From Protopterus annectens (Eukaryota; Chordata; Ceratodontiformes; Protopteridae): a DNA stretch of 64,000 bases. Below, piece after piece: positions 21,988 through 32,878 of this stretch. A program made the translations under genes and the position numbers. The notes beneath the pieces were generated by a model. It saw only the letters and a list, made by a program, of their open reading frames with translations, was not told the DNA's origin and made no database searches. Where the stretch lies: positions 704,127,095-704,191,094 of the forward strand of contig NC_056748.1 of the NCBI RefSeq assembly GCF_019279795.1, read 5' to 3'. Numbering within the stretch: the first letter of the stretch is position 1; every line of letters begins with the position of its first letter.

Positions 21988-23001
21988 TTGTCCACAAGAC
22001 AGGTGAAATTTAATTTTCCAAGCATGTCCAGAGGTCATCTTCAGGTGTACTCTCCAGTTCAGCTGGTGGAATTGGGCATCCTGAGGCAATGTCACAACTG
22101 CCTCATGTATACAGACAACCCTCTCCTCTTACCTCTAGACACAAACACTTGTGAGAGATGCAAATACACAGCCAGACTGGAGGCTAAGCGCTCTCAACCC
22201 ATGACTGTAACAGACAGTCAAGAGGAGAAGAGACACACTAGCATCACACCACCAGTCACACATGGATCTACAAAACAAGCACCGGCAAAACATACACATA
22301 AATACATAAAAACATATTTGGAGGCACTAAGTACAAATCTGAAAAAGAAACAATGCCCTCCAAAGCAGACAAGCAAGCAACGTGCACCTCTAAACACAAG
22401 CCAGAAAACACATAATTCACCTCAGCAGTGTGCCTCACAACAGCCCCTAAGGCAAAACACCATACCCAACACGCTAGTTATAGGAGACTCTATGGTAAGG
22501 CACACAGATGTTCCACTCACCAGGCTGAACAAGGAGAAGGTTACTGTCAGCTGCCTATCGGGTGCTCGGATCCGCCACATAACACAGGCACTTAGGTCAC
22601 TCCAGAACAAGTACAAGTATAACGCTGTCATTGTACATCTTGGTGTGAATGATCTAAGACATACCACCCTGGACTACATGAAAAGAGACATTGAGGAGCT
22701 CTCTGATCATGTAGCCCAAGCTGGTATGACCCTGACCTTGAGTAGCATACTACCTTCACCTAGAATGATACCACAATACAAAGACAAAATGATCAATTTC
22801 AACAATTGGCAAAGCTTCTGGTGTCATTCTAAGAGGATCCAGTGTCTGTCTGCCTGGGATGACATGATAGGCAAGCCTTGCTATTTTGCCAGAGATGGTT
22901 TGCACCTGTCACCCCTAGGATTTCGAATAGTGGCCAAGGCTCTTTCTCTTCCCATAGTGCCTTTTTTAGGCAAGGCTCAAAGGAAAAACCAACCATCATA
23001 A
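21988..23001 (+). CDS. CR1 LINE ORF1 protein: zinc motif plus SGNH/GDSL esterase
   Basis: Intact 337-aa ORF from the first ATG after the repeat-containing leader. Residues 35-58 hold CX2C-X16-CX2C (C35, C38, C55, C58), a likely zinc-binding nucleic-acid motif. Residues 70-155 are a basic, Ser/Thr/Gln-rich linker. Residues 161-325 form an SGNH hydrolase: GDS at 166-168 (nucleophile Ser168), Gly192 in the second block, GVND at 219-222 (Asn221), and DGLH at 303-306 (Asp303, His306). All four catalytic positions are present. In CR1 elements ORF1 has this esterase and is thought to act in the RNP that carries the element RNA. The frame ends just before ORF2 and overlaps an open stretch in the ORF2 frame. 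It is the only intact retroelement protein here. The product name rests on motifs, not on a database search. Confidence 0.9.
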   Translation: MSTRQVKFNFPSMSRGHLQVYSPVQLVELGILRQCHNCLMYTDNPLLLPLDTNTCERCKYTARLEAKRSQPMTVTDSQEEKRHTSITPPVTHGSTKQAPAKHTHKYIKTYLEALSTNLKKKQCPPKQTSKQRAPLNTSQKTHNSPQQCASQQPLRQNTIPNTLVIGDSMVRHTDVPLTRLNKEKVTVSCLSGARIRHITQALRSLQNKYKYNAVIVHLGVNDLRHTTLDYMKRDIEELSDHVAQAGMTLTLSSILPSPRMIPQYKDKMINFNNWQSFWCHSKRIQCLSAWDDMIGKPCYFARDGLHLSPLGFRIVAKALSLPIVPFLGKAQRKNQPS

Positions 23002-23021
23002 CCAGCACAGGTAACCAAAAA

Positions 23022-25837
23022 CTAAGGGTAATGCTACTCAACACCAGAAGTCTCAACCTCAAAATGCATGCACTCGAGGCACTCCTCAGTATTGAGAAAA
23101 TCAATGTTTGTGCAGTGACGGAAACCTGGTTCTAGGCTCCAGAGAGCACCCCAGCAGTACCAGGTTACAACTCATATCATACCTTCTGGCCTCAGTTACC
23201 GGATCGCAGTACAAAGGGCAGTGGTGTATCCATATTCATCAAGGATACCCACATCTCGAGGTTAGTGGCACAGCATGATGCCCCAGAGATCATCCATGCG
23301 CAACTATCAGCAGGCAAAACCACATTTTAAGTCATAGCCTGTTATAGATCGCTCACCATGTCCCAAGATGCTCACTCAGCATTCCTTGAGCATTGGAAAA
23401 TATAAAGGTCCTACCCAACATCATAGTTTTGGGTGATTTCAACTACCCTGGTATAGACTAGGTGAACTACCAAAGTTCTAACTCCTATGCCCAGCGGTTC
23501 ATTGAATTTATAAATTCAAACGCCCTCAAACAACTGGTATGTTCTCCCACTAGAGGGGACAACATATTGGATTTAGTCATCACAAATATGGACGCCCATT
23601 GTACCACACCCGTTATCACTCCCTCTCTGGTCAGATCAGACCACAAACTGATAACCCTAGACACCCCCCCACACCTCCCCCAGTCAAAGAAACCATTGTA
23701 AAAAACCTTTCCAAAGCAAACTTCAAACTACTTGTGTCAGAAGTGGAAAGCTTCACTATCCCCCTGCAGAAGGATAATGATATCCAGGATGTAGAATCCT
23801 ACACCAAGGCACTTTATATACATCTTCAGGATTGCATGGACCATGCTATCCCAAATAAAACCAAGACTCCTTCCTCAAGCAAGAAGAAACCAGTCTGGTG
23901 GACCCCGGCCTTAAGCAAACTATACAATAAAAGGAGGAGACTTATACAAAAAAAGGCCAAATCTCAAGTAGAAAAATCTTCCCTGATCAGCTTTAGTAAG
24001 AAATTGAGGGCCCTCATCAAGTCAACTAAAGCCAATTTCAAAAAGAAAGTTGCCAAGGATGCCAAGGATAACCATAAGGCCTTCTATGGTTATGTCAAAA
24101 ACCTAAATGGCAATGGTCAGGTCTGTTTTGAGCCAGTACAAAATGGAACAAAATACACTGACCCCACTGACATTGCCAACATCTTGGCTGACAGGTTCAG
24201 TGCAAATTCCCCCCCACCACCTTCCAGGGTCTATTATTATTCCAGGGGATTGTGTAACTCTAGTTATTACTGATACATTGGTTAATAAGGCTCTATCTAA
24301 AGCTAAAAACACTGCCTCCATGGGACCAGATGGTGTCCTGGGCTGTGTCATACGTGAGCTCCAAATTGAATTAACCCCACATCTGAATACCCTGTTCAGT
24401 CTCAGCCTCTTGAGAGGATATGTGTCCATAGAATGGCGCACAGCAACGGTGGTTCTGCTGCACAAGGGTGGGCCTACAACCGACCCTGGGAACTACCGAC
24501 CAATAAGCCTGACCAGTCTGATCTGTAAGGCAATGGAGCGAATCATTATGGAACTCATAAATGGAGAGATTGGGAACCTCCAAACACTTGACCCCACACA
24601 GTTCGGCTTCGTCAAGGGCAGATCATGTCTCCTGAACCTGGTGGACTTCTTTGGGACAGTTACTCAGGCTATAGATAAGGGAAAGGAGGTACACATGGCT
24701 TACCTTGACCTTGCTAAAGCATTTGACACCATTCACCATTCGGGTATTATTGATAAACTCACCAACCTGGGCATAAACCCTTACGTCACAAGATGGATCG
24801 TAAACTGTTTCTCAGACAGATCTTACAAAGTACGAGTAGCAGGATCTATGTCCGAATCCAGACCAGTAACGAGTGGTGTGCCTCAGGGCTCTATCCTGGG
24901 GCCCCTCCTGTTTGGCATATACTTCTCAGAAGTACAGACAAGCATTGATGGGCTGTGGATGACCAAGTTTGCGGATGACTGCAAACTGGGTGCTATAATA
25001 GAGTCTCCGGCTGACATGGATATACTCCAGAAGGGCCTTAACGAGACTGATGCATGGTGTCAAAGCCATGATCTCAAGCTAAATGCTAAAAAATGCATAG
25101 TAATCCCCTTTGGAAAAAACAGAGTACCCATGAACTACCACATAGGAGGTAACCCCCTGAAATCTGAAGTAGTAATAAGGGATCTAGGGACCCAAGTAGA
25201 TAGTCAGCTTTCCTTTGATAACCATGTTGCCAAGGTGGTTAGAAAATCCTTCTATGTGACCCATCTGATCATGAAAGGGTTTGCATCAAGATCTAAGGAT
25301 GCATCAAGATCTAAGGATGTAGTGGTGCCCCTCTACTCTTCCCTCATCAGACCCATTATTGAGTACAATGCACCAATTGGAATGTACCTGGCTAGGCATC
25401 TCCAGCAGCTGGAGAGACCACAGAGGTACCTAACCAAGAGGATTACTGGCCTCAAACAGTTGCCCTATGCAGCATGATTGAAAAAACTAAGGCTTTTCTC
25501 TGTTGCATACTGCCTTCTCAGAGGAGATCTCTGTCTAACATACAGAGCCATGTCCAACCCAGAACTGTTGAACATGCTCCATCTTATCAAAACCAAATCC
25601 ACTCGAGCTACACGCTTTAGGGATATAAACCTCAGCACAACAATGAATAGAACATGCTGGAGGGATAGATTCCCTTCGCAAAGACTTCCCTTGCTATGGA
25701 ACAAGGTCCTGATCTACATAAGACAGAGCCCCTCACTATCACTCTTCAAGAGGAACCTTGATGAGTGGATGGGTAACAGAAAGTTCACATCAGGGATCAT
25801 ACCAACAGCTTTACTAGATAGGAGCCAAGGGTACTAG
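23022..25837 (+). pseudogene. CR1 LINE ORF2: APE endonuclease and reverse transcriptase, interrupted
   Basis: The endonuclease starts LRVMLLNTRSLN (about 23022) and reaches VTETWF, then a TAG at 23133 where the sister copy has a Lys codon. GDFNYPGI (about 23432) and SDHKL (about 23636) mark later endonuclease blocks, with a TAG at 23459. Frameshifts occur between 23136 and 23460, at the C-run near 23665, and at the C-run near 24210. The RT is then open from about 24250 to 25474: NYRPISLTSL, DLAKAFDT (motif A, about 24705), GVPQGSILGPLLF, FADDCK (catalytic FADD, 24968-24979), and RPIIEYNAP. A TGA at 25475 (CGA to TGA type) interrupts the C-terminus, which ends at 25837. The protein would nick DNA and copy the LINE RNA at the target. 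This copy is only mildly decayed, and two of the frameshifts sit in homopolymers. Confidence 0.92.
25282..25317 (+). repeat. 18-bp in-frame tandem duplication in RT
   Basis: GCATCAAGATCTAAGGAT occurs twice in a row, so the protein reads ASRSKDASRSKD. The other CR1 copies have this segment once (ASRVKE at about 47420). Confidence 0.95.
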
Positions 25838-25960
25838 CTGCTAGATCAAGGGCCAAGGGAACTAACCAAAGGGGCGGTGAATACCACACAACGTGGCTGG
25901 GCTAATATATGCCTTTGGGCATATAGCCCAGTATCTACCTATGAACCTATGAACCTATAA

Positions 25961-27118
25961 GGTGCTTGTGTGTTGAGCATTGAAATGCAATTTCCCTCCA
26001 TAGTGACTTGGTTGTAAAGTTGTTCATTAAGCTACTGATAATTTAGCTGCATAAAAAACATGAGTAAAATGTCCTGGAAACTCCATCATGCTTAGTGCTC
26101 TGCACGATATGACTACCTTGGTTCACAACAGACCTAACCTGTACCAACCTCATAATCCCAATCATAAAATAAGGAAGATGGCAGGCAGGGATTACACCAA
26201 TGGTCATGCATTTCCTTCTCATCTCTCTCTGTGATTATCCCCAGAGTCTTTACTGAAATGGATCTTAAGTGTACTGCAGTTTACTTCTTCATACATACAT
26301 TCATACATACATATCTTTTTTTATCTTTTTGTCTTTAACTTAAGTAAGAAGGCAAACTGTGTAATCAGTAACCTCTTTTGTAGTATTCTGTTGTATGAAA
26401 CAGCTTATCTGATGCTTTTTTACAGTTTATTTTAATAAACATAGTTTCTGCATTTTTTTGTGTTTATTTTTGTTATTATTTTGCTGCTGCTTGTTTTATT
26501 GCTTTTAGAAGGATTTTACAACTTGGTTTACATTTAACATGGTATGTCTAATCTTTAATAGATGCAGCCCCAATGTGCTGTATTTGGCTGGTGAGTTTTA
26601 GGAGAATAGTTTTAGCATGAAGAGTGGGGATATGTAGTAATTACTTAATTTATCTTTAAAAGGTAATGGTCACAGAAAGGGAGAACATTTGCATATGCTC
26701 TTTCAGCATATTTCTTTGACCATTCTGTATGGCCTTTTTTTCCTAAGTGTCCTATGTTACTAGAGTGTGAGTCTATATAAAAGAAAAAAATGAACAGTTT
26801 AGTCATGAGTTGTGGATTGATGTTCTCAATGATTTTGAGGGTTTTATTGGTTATGACTGGTGTTAGGGTTTATTATTTGGTTCTAAATATTGTTTATCAT
26901 TACATATTTGCATATATTACAGTGCTGGTATGTAAAACATCGCAGATACTATAGAAAAGAAAAACTTGAATTTCCTTGCCACCAGCCAAATACAGTATAT
27001 GCAAAAGAGGAACTAGGTGAAAAGGGTATTGAGAATTTAGAGATATTTACAGAAGTAATCCCATTGTATAAATTCATTAAGGAGACTCAGGGTACTGAGT
27101 ATCTAGGTGTTCAGGACG
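25961..27118. other. no recognised feature
   Basis: Contains a CATA-rich tract near 26292-26315 and AT-rich DNA. No gene is supported. Confidence 0.3.
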
Positions 27119-27458
27119 AGTCTATATCACATTGTCGAACTTTTAAAACTTTGAATGTCATATAGTTGACACCATATGATTGAACTTTTAAAAGTTTGAA
27201 CATTTCAACAGAGATCTCCATACAGTGTGGGATTCAAAGATTTCCCTTTCTGCACTGTAGTATGATCTCAGAGTTGGTATATTTAAAGAGCAGGGGATGT
27301 GGGGGTGCAGAGGGTCTTTCCCCCTGCTTAAATCATTCAGGTAGGTTTTTTCTTTGGTTTATTTTTTTTATTACATTTTCGAACTTATAAATATTCGATC
27401 ATATGGTGTCGACCATATGACATTTGAACTTTTAACAGTTCGATTATGTAATATAGAC
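27119..27458. mobile_element. MITE with ~80-bp terminal inverted repeats
   Basis: The left TIR 27119-27200 (GTCTATATCACATTGTCGAA...) matches in reverse complement the right TIR 27380-27458 (...TTCGATTATGTAATATAGAC), including the shared inner words GTCATATGG/GACACCATATGAT. The core has CAGAGTTGGTATAT and a G-rich run, also present at 2770-2875. There is no coding capacity and no clear target duplication, so the superfamily is undecided. Confidence 0.75.
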
Positions 27459-28434
27459 GCTGCAGGGTACTCATTCTTTGGCCTTATACCTTTCCATGCA
27501 GTTAAGAGAGTGGTGATTACACAATACTCAACACCTATCTGTGCCTTAATGCTCTTATAGTTATTGTAATACAGACGGCAGTACTTTTATCTGCCCATTT
27601 GCCAGGTGTTTAACAGTACACTTAGCATTGCTATTTGCCAGCTCTGTGCAATACCCAGATTGTAGTATATGCATATGATGTAGCTATCAAGAGGCATATT
27701 AGCTTCTGTATCATGGAAACTATCATGCCCTAAATCAAGTTTGTCGGGACTCTTAACCATCAGGATAGCAAAGCAAATATTGGAGTGAAGCAGGACCTGT
27801 GGGCCTTTACATTCTACCAGGGAATCAGTAGGTGGGCACCAGGCTTCAGTTGGCGATGGAGAAGGCTTCATGCACTGCCTTACAGACATGCTGTTTTTCT
27901 TCATTCTGCCCAAATAAACATGATCATCAAACTGCTGATGGAGCTGTGAAGTAGAACAAAGGATGTCAGCCTTTTCCACTCATGCTACTGATGTACATGA
28001 AGAGGGACTTAGAAGGCAATGCCTTGCATGAATTAGTTCCATCACCATAATGAAAATGGAGAAAAGGAGACTGAACTAGCACAGACCACTAAGTAAACCA
28101 TGTACAACTGCATCTTTATCAGACTACTGAATTATTGATAACATTTTAAATAATAAACTGCTATATGATTAAGACATATGGCCTGGCCTAAAATCTGAAC
28201 ATCCATTTTTGTAATAGCATTTAAATCTCATAGATGAATTCAGCCCAGGTTTATTACATACATCTAAAATAATTTTCCACTTATATTCTGGGTACTCAAG
28301 ATAATCATCCCTTTTGCCACCCCTCATTACCATCTGCATGGTCAATCACATTAAACAAAAAACTTTTTAAAATTAAAACATATTGTTGAGTTCTTGTATA
28401 ATACATGAGACAAGTCTTGTTTTAATAATACTAC
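27459..28434. other. no recognised feature
   Basis: No gene or repeat is recognised. The 130-codon minus-strand ORF at 27587-27979 has no family features. Confidence 0.3.
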
Positions 28435-28446
28435 AACCTGTCAGAG

Positions 28447-29293
28447 ATGCACTTATCTAGCCAAACTGGAGATAAAGCTCTCTCTCCAACCAAGACTGAA
28501 CTTTGCAGTCAAGAGGAGAAGGTAAACATTTACACCACACCACACTCATCACATAGTCTCACTAAATCTACACCACCAAAATCCACGCATAGTAACACAA
28601 AAACATTCGCGGAGGCTCTCAGTAATAATCTGTCTAAGCAACAGAGACCTCCAAAGCAGAAACGCAAGCAACCTCCATCCCCAACACAACCCAAATGACA
28701 CATAGCCCACAGACTCAGTGTGCCACTCAACCACAGCCAATAAGGCAAAACAACGTATCCAACACACTAGTCATAGGTGACTCTATAGTCAGGTACACTG
28801 ATGTCCCACTCACCAGGCTAAACAAGGAGAAGGTTACTGTCATCTGCCTGTCAGATGCCAGGATCCGCCACATAACCCACACACTCAGGTCACTCCACAA
28901 CAAGTACAAATATGACTCTGTCATTGTCCATGTTGGTGTGAATGACCTGAGATGTACCTCCCTGGACTACATGAAAAGAGACATGGAAGAGCTCTCTGAT
29001 CTTGTAGCCCAGGCAGGTATGACCCTAGCCCTGAGTAGCATTCTGCCATCACCCAGAATGATACCGCAGTACAAGGATAAATGATTGACTTCAACAATTG
29101 GCTAAGCTTCTGGTGTCATTCTAAGGGGATCCAGTATCTGTTTGCTTGGGATGACATGGTCGACAGACCACAATGCTTTGCCACAGATGGCCTGCACCTG
29201 TCGCCCCTGGGATTCCGGATACTGGCTAAGGCTCTTGCTGCCCCTATAGTGCCTTTTTTGGGCAAGGTTCAAATGGCAAATTTGCCACCATAA
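28447..29293 (+). pseudogene. CR1 ORF1 (SGNH esterase), frameshifted
   Basis: Three ORF pieces (28447-28698, 28695-29084, 29081-29293) together cover the ORF1 linker and esterase. GDSIV (about 28769) keeps the nucleophile block, GVND (about 28937) is kept, and DGLHLSPLGF (about 29188) keeps the Asp/His block. A stop near 28696 and a one-base loss near 29082 break the frame. Nucleotide identity to 22290-23001 is high, so this copy is fairly young apart from its breaks. Confidence 0.9.
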
Positions 29294-29307
29294 CATGGAC
29301 AGGCAAG

Positions 29308-30629
29308 CAAAAACTGAGGGTAATGATACTCAATACTAGAAGTCTAAATCTCAAAATGCACTCACTCGAGGCACTCCTTAAAATGGAGAACATAGATATC
29401 TGTGCAGTGACTGAGACCTGGTTCAAGGCTCCAGAGAGCACCCCTGCACTTTTTGGCCATGTAATCTGGACCGAAACACCAAAGACGGAGGTGTGTCCTT
29501 ATTCATTAATGATATCCACACCTCCAGGCTAGGTGCTCCGCATAATGCATCCGAGGTTATCCAAGTGCAATTAACTCTGGGCAAAACTGCAATCCAAATT
29601 GTGGCTTGCTACAGATCCCCCAGCAAGCCCCAGGATCCCCACTCCTCTTTTCTTGATGTACTGGAAAATATTAGGGTTCAACCAAACACACTAATAATGG
29701 GCGACTTCAAATACTCCACCATTAACTGGGAAAATGACTTATTTACCAACTCCTTAGCTCAATGCTTTTTGGAATTCATAAACTCCAATGCTCTGGATCA
29801 ACTTATCCACCCCACACCAGGGGCAACAATATCCTAGACCTAGTCATTGCCAACATGAGTGACCAGTGTTCCACACCTGAAGTCAACTCCTCGTTGGTCC
29901 GATCCAACCATAAGCTAATCGCCCTTGATATCCACATCCCGCCTCCACCCCCCATTAAGGAAACCATGGTAAAAAAATTCTCCAAAGCCAACTTCGTACT
30001 TATTAAGACAGAAGTGGTGAACTTCATGACACCCATGCAGATGGACAATACAGTTACAACTGCTGAATCCTACACAAATGCACTCTATAAACACTTACGA
30101 GTGCATGGATCGTGCTATCCCAAACAGAACCAAGAAGCTATCCTCCAAAAAAAGGAAGCCAATCTGTTGGTCCCCTGCCATAAACAAACTGTACAACAGA
30201 AGGAAGACTCTGTTGCAAAAGAGAGTAAAATCCCATGAGTGGAGGAGCTCCCTGGTCAGCCTCAGTAAGAAGCTGAGATCCCTTGTAAGATCCTCCAAAG
30301 CCAGCTACAAAAACAAAATTGCCACTAATTCTAAGGCAACCACAAAGCATTCTACTGAATGGCACACAGCAACAGTTATCCCACTCCACAAAGGGGGAGC
30401 CACCATTGATCCCGGGAACTATCGCCCTATTAGCTTGATGAGACTGGTTTGCAAGGCCATGGAATGTATCATCATGGAACTCATAAACAAAGACATTGGT
30501 AACCTCAAAACTCTGGACCCCACCCAGTTCGGGTTTGTGAAAGGCAGATCATGTCTCCTGAACCTGATCAACTTCTTTGAGGCAGTCACCAAAGCCATAG
30601 ACGAGGGTAAGGTGGTTCACACAGCCTAG
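29308..30629 (+). pseudogene. CR1 ORF2 (endonuclease plus partial RT), frameshifted
   Basis: The endonuclease begins LRVMILNTRSLNLKMHSLEA and VTETWFKAPESTP. Blocks IVACYRSPSKPQ, GDFKYS and NILDLVIANM follow in shifting frames (29323-29532, 29493-29837, 29762-30238). The linker block KKRKPICWSPAINKLYNRR at about 30140 leads to the deletion junction, then RT blocks NYRPISLMRL, PTQFGFVKGR and a stop after VVHTA (TAG at 30627). FADD and everything after it are missing. Confidence 0.9.
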
Positions 30630-30672
30630 CTTGACCTCGCCAAAGCTTTCGACACCATCCCCCATTCTGTTA

Positions 30673-31020
30673 TTATATTACAGAGACATCAGTGGTTCAA
30701 ATTCATAGTTTAAACTAATGAACTTTGTAACATGTTCAATTAAATAAATGAGGCCTAAGAAAAAAAACACACACGTTTAGTCAGCATTGTTTGCACATTT
30801 GTTTATCTATCTGTTTATTTCTTATTTGCTTACCAAGTAGATATCATTATCAGAGCAATTTCTTTCTTTTTTTTTTTTGGTGGGAGGGGGCAGGAAGCCA
30901 ATGCCTATAACATAGTGGAGTAATGGTACTTTGTGATCAAAACCGAGTTATAATAAAAAGAAAAAATGAGACGTAAATGGTTTAGGTCTAACAGATGTAA
31001 CTAAGCACAAAACAAATAGT
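30673..31020. other. no recognised feature
   Basis: AT-rich spacer between the CR1 fragment and minisatellite C, containing a T-run near 30870. Confidence 0.3.
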
Positions 31021-32878
31021 ATGCACCAGTTACGCTATGTAAAGATGAGTAATTAAAAGTATAACTGGTAGTTATCAGAACTGGATGCACCAGTTATGCT
31101 ATGTAAAGATGAGTAATTAAAAGTTTAACTGGTAGTTATCAGAACTGGATGCACCAGTTACGCTATGTAAAGATGAGTAATTAAAAGTTTAACTGGTAGT
31201 TATCAGAACTGGATGCACCAGTTACGCTATGTAAAGATGAGTAATTAAAAGTTTAACTGGTAGTTATCAGAACTGGATGCACCAGTTACGCTATGTAAAG
31301 ATGAGTAATTAAAAGTTTAACTGGTAGTTATCAGAACTGGATGCACCAGTTACGCTATGTAAAGATGAGTAATTAAAAGTTTAACTGGTAGTTATCAGAA
31401 CTGGATGCACCAGTTACGCTATGTAAAGATGAGTAATTAAAAGTTTAACTGGTAGTTATCAGAACTGGATGCACCAGTTACGCTATGTAAAGATGAGTAA
31501 TTAAAAGTTTAACTGGTAGTTATCAGAACTGGATGCACCAGTTACGCTATGTAAAGATGAGTAATTAAAAGTTTAACTGGTAGTTATCAGAACTGGATGC
31601 ACCAGTTACGCTATGTAAAGATGAGTAATTAAAAGTTTAACTGGTAGTTATCAGAACTGGATGCACCAGTTACGCTATGTAAAGATGAGTAATTAAAAGT
31701 TTAACTGGTAGTTATCAGAACTGGATGCACCAGTTACGCTATGTAAAGATGAGTAATTAAAAGTTTAACTGGTAGTTATCAGAACTGGATGCACCAGTTA
31801 CGCTATGTAAAGATGAGTAATTAAAAGTTTAACTGGTAGTTATCAGAACTGGATGCACCAGTTACGCTATGTAAAGATGAGTAATTAAAAGTTTAACTGG
31901 TAGTTATCAGAACTGGATGCACCAGTTACGCTATGTAAAGATGAGTAATTAAAAGTTTAACTGGTAGTTATCAGAACTGGATGCACCAGTTACGCTATGT
32001 AAAGATGAGTAATTAAAAGTTTAACTGGTAGTTATCAGAACTGGATGCACCAGTTACGCTATGTAAAGATGAGTAATTAAAAGTTTAACTGGTAGTTATC
32101 AGAACTGGATGCACCAGTTACGCTATGTAAAGATGAGTAATTAAAAGTTTAACTGGTAGTTATCAGAACTGGATGCACCAGTTACGCTATGTAAAGATGA
32201 GTAATTAAAAGTTTAACTGGTAGTTATCAGAACTGGATGCACCAGTTACGCTATGTAAAGATGAGTAATTAAAAGTTTAACTGGTAGTTATCAGAACTGG
32301 ATGCACCAGTTACGCTATGTAAAGATGAGTAATTAAAAGTTTAACTGGTAGTTATCAGAACTGGATGCACCAGTTACGCTATGTAAAGATGAGTAATTAA
32401 AAGTTTAACTGGTAGTTATCAGAACTGGATGCACCAGTTACGCTATGTAAAGATGAGTAATTAAAAGTTTAACTGGTAGTTATCAGAACTGGATGCACCA
32501 GTTACGCTATGTAAAGATGAGTAATTAAAAGTTTAACTGGTAGTTATCAGAACTGGATGCACCAGTTACGCTATGTAAAGATGAGTAATTAAAAGTTTAA
32601 CTGGTAGTTATCAGAACTGGATGCACCAGTTACGCTATGTAAAGATGAGTAATTAAAAGTTTAACTGGTAGTTACATCAGAACTGGATGCACCAGTTACG
32701 CTATGTAAAGATGAGCAATTAAAAGTTTAACTGGTAGTTATCAGAACTGGATGCACCAGTTACGCTATGTAAAGATGAGTAATTAAAAGTTTAACTGGTA
32801 GTTATCAGAACTGGATGCACCAGTTACGCTATGTAAAGATGAGTAATTAAAAGTTTAACTGGTAGTTATCAGAACTGG
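31021..32878 (+). repeat. minisatellite C: 29 copies of a 64-bp unit
   Basis: The unit is ATGCACCAGTTACGCTATGT...TATCAGAACTGG. Starts run from 31021 every 64 bp. One unit near 32670 carries a 2-bp insertion (GTTACATCAG), and the next unit has GAGCAATT. The first two units differ slightly (AGTATAAC; GTTATGC), while the interior units are identical as far as I can read. Each unit holds the 8-bp inverted pair ACCAGTTA/TAACTGGT. Confidence 0.99.

Larger units (their letters stand above)
21905..25960 (+). mobile_element. CR1-type LINE, nearly full length
   Basis: Order: a short 5' UTR containing a ~28-bp direct repeat (CCTAGACAGCACTATTAT at about 21922 and 21949), intact ORF1 (21988-23001), interrupted ORF2 with endonuclease and RT (about 23022-25837), then a 3' UTR ending CTACCTATGAACCTATGAAC at about 25960. 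It is the most complete of at least seven CR1 pieces in the window. The exact 5' end is uncertain. Confidence 0.92.
28435..30672 (+). mobile_element. CR1-type LINE, 5'-truncated and internally deleted
   Basis: Begins inside the second CX2C of ORF1 and ends inside RT motif A (FDTI at about 30650), without a 3' tail. An internal deletion joins the pre-RT linker to the RT at about 30350: AACCACAAAGCATTCTACTG runs straight into GAATGGCACACAGC, removing about 350 bp relative to 24083-24431. It lies 350 bp upstream of minisatellite C. Confidence 0.9.

Noticed and set aside
27587-27979. 130-aa minus-strand ORF
   Set aside because: No recognisable domain, biased codons or repeat relation, and its length is not exceptional for AT-rich DNA.
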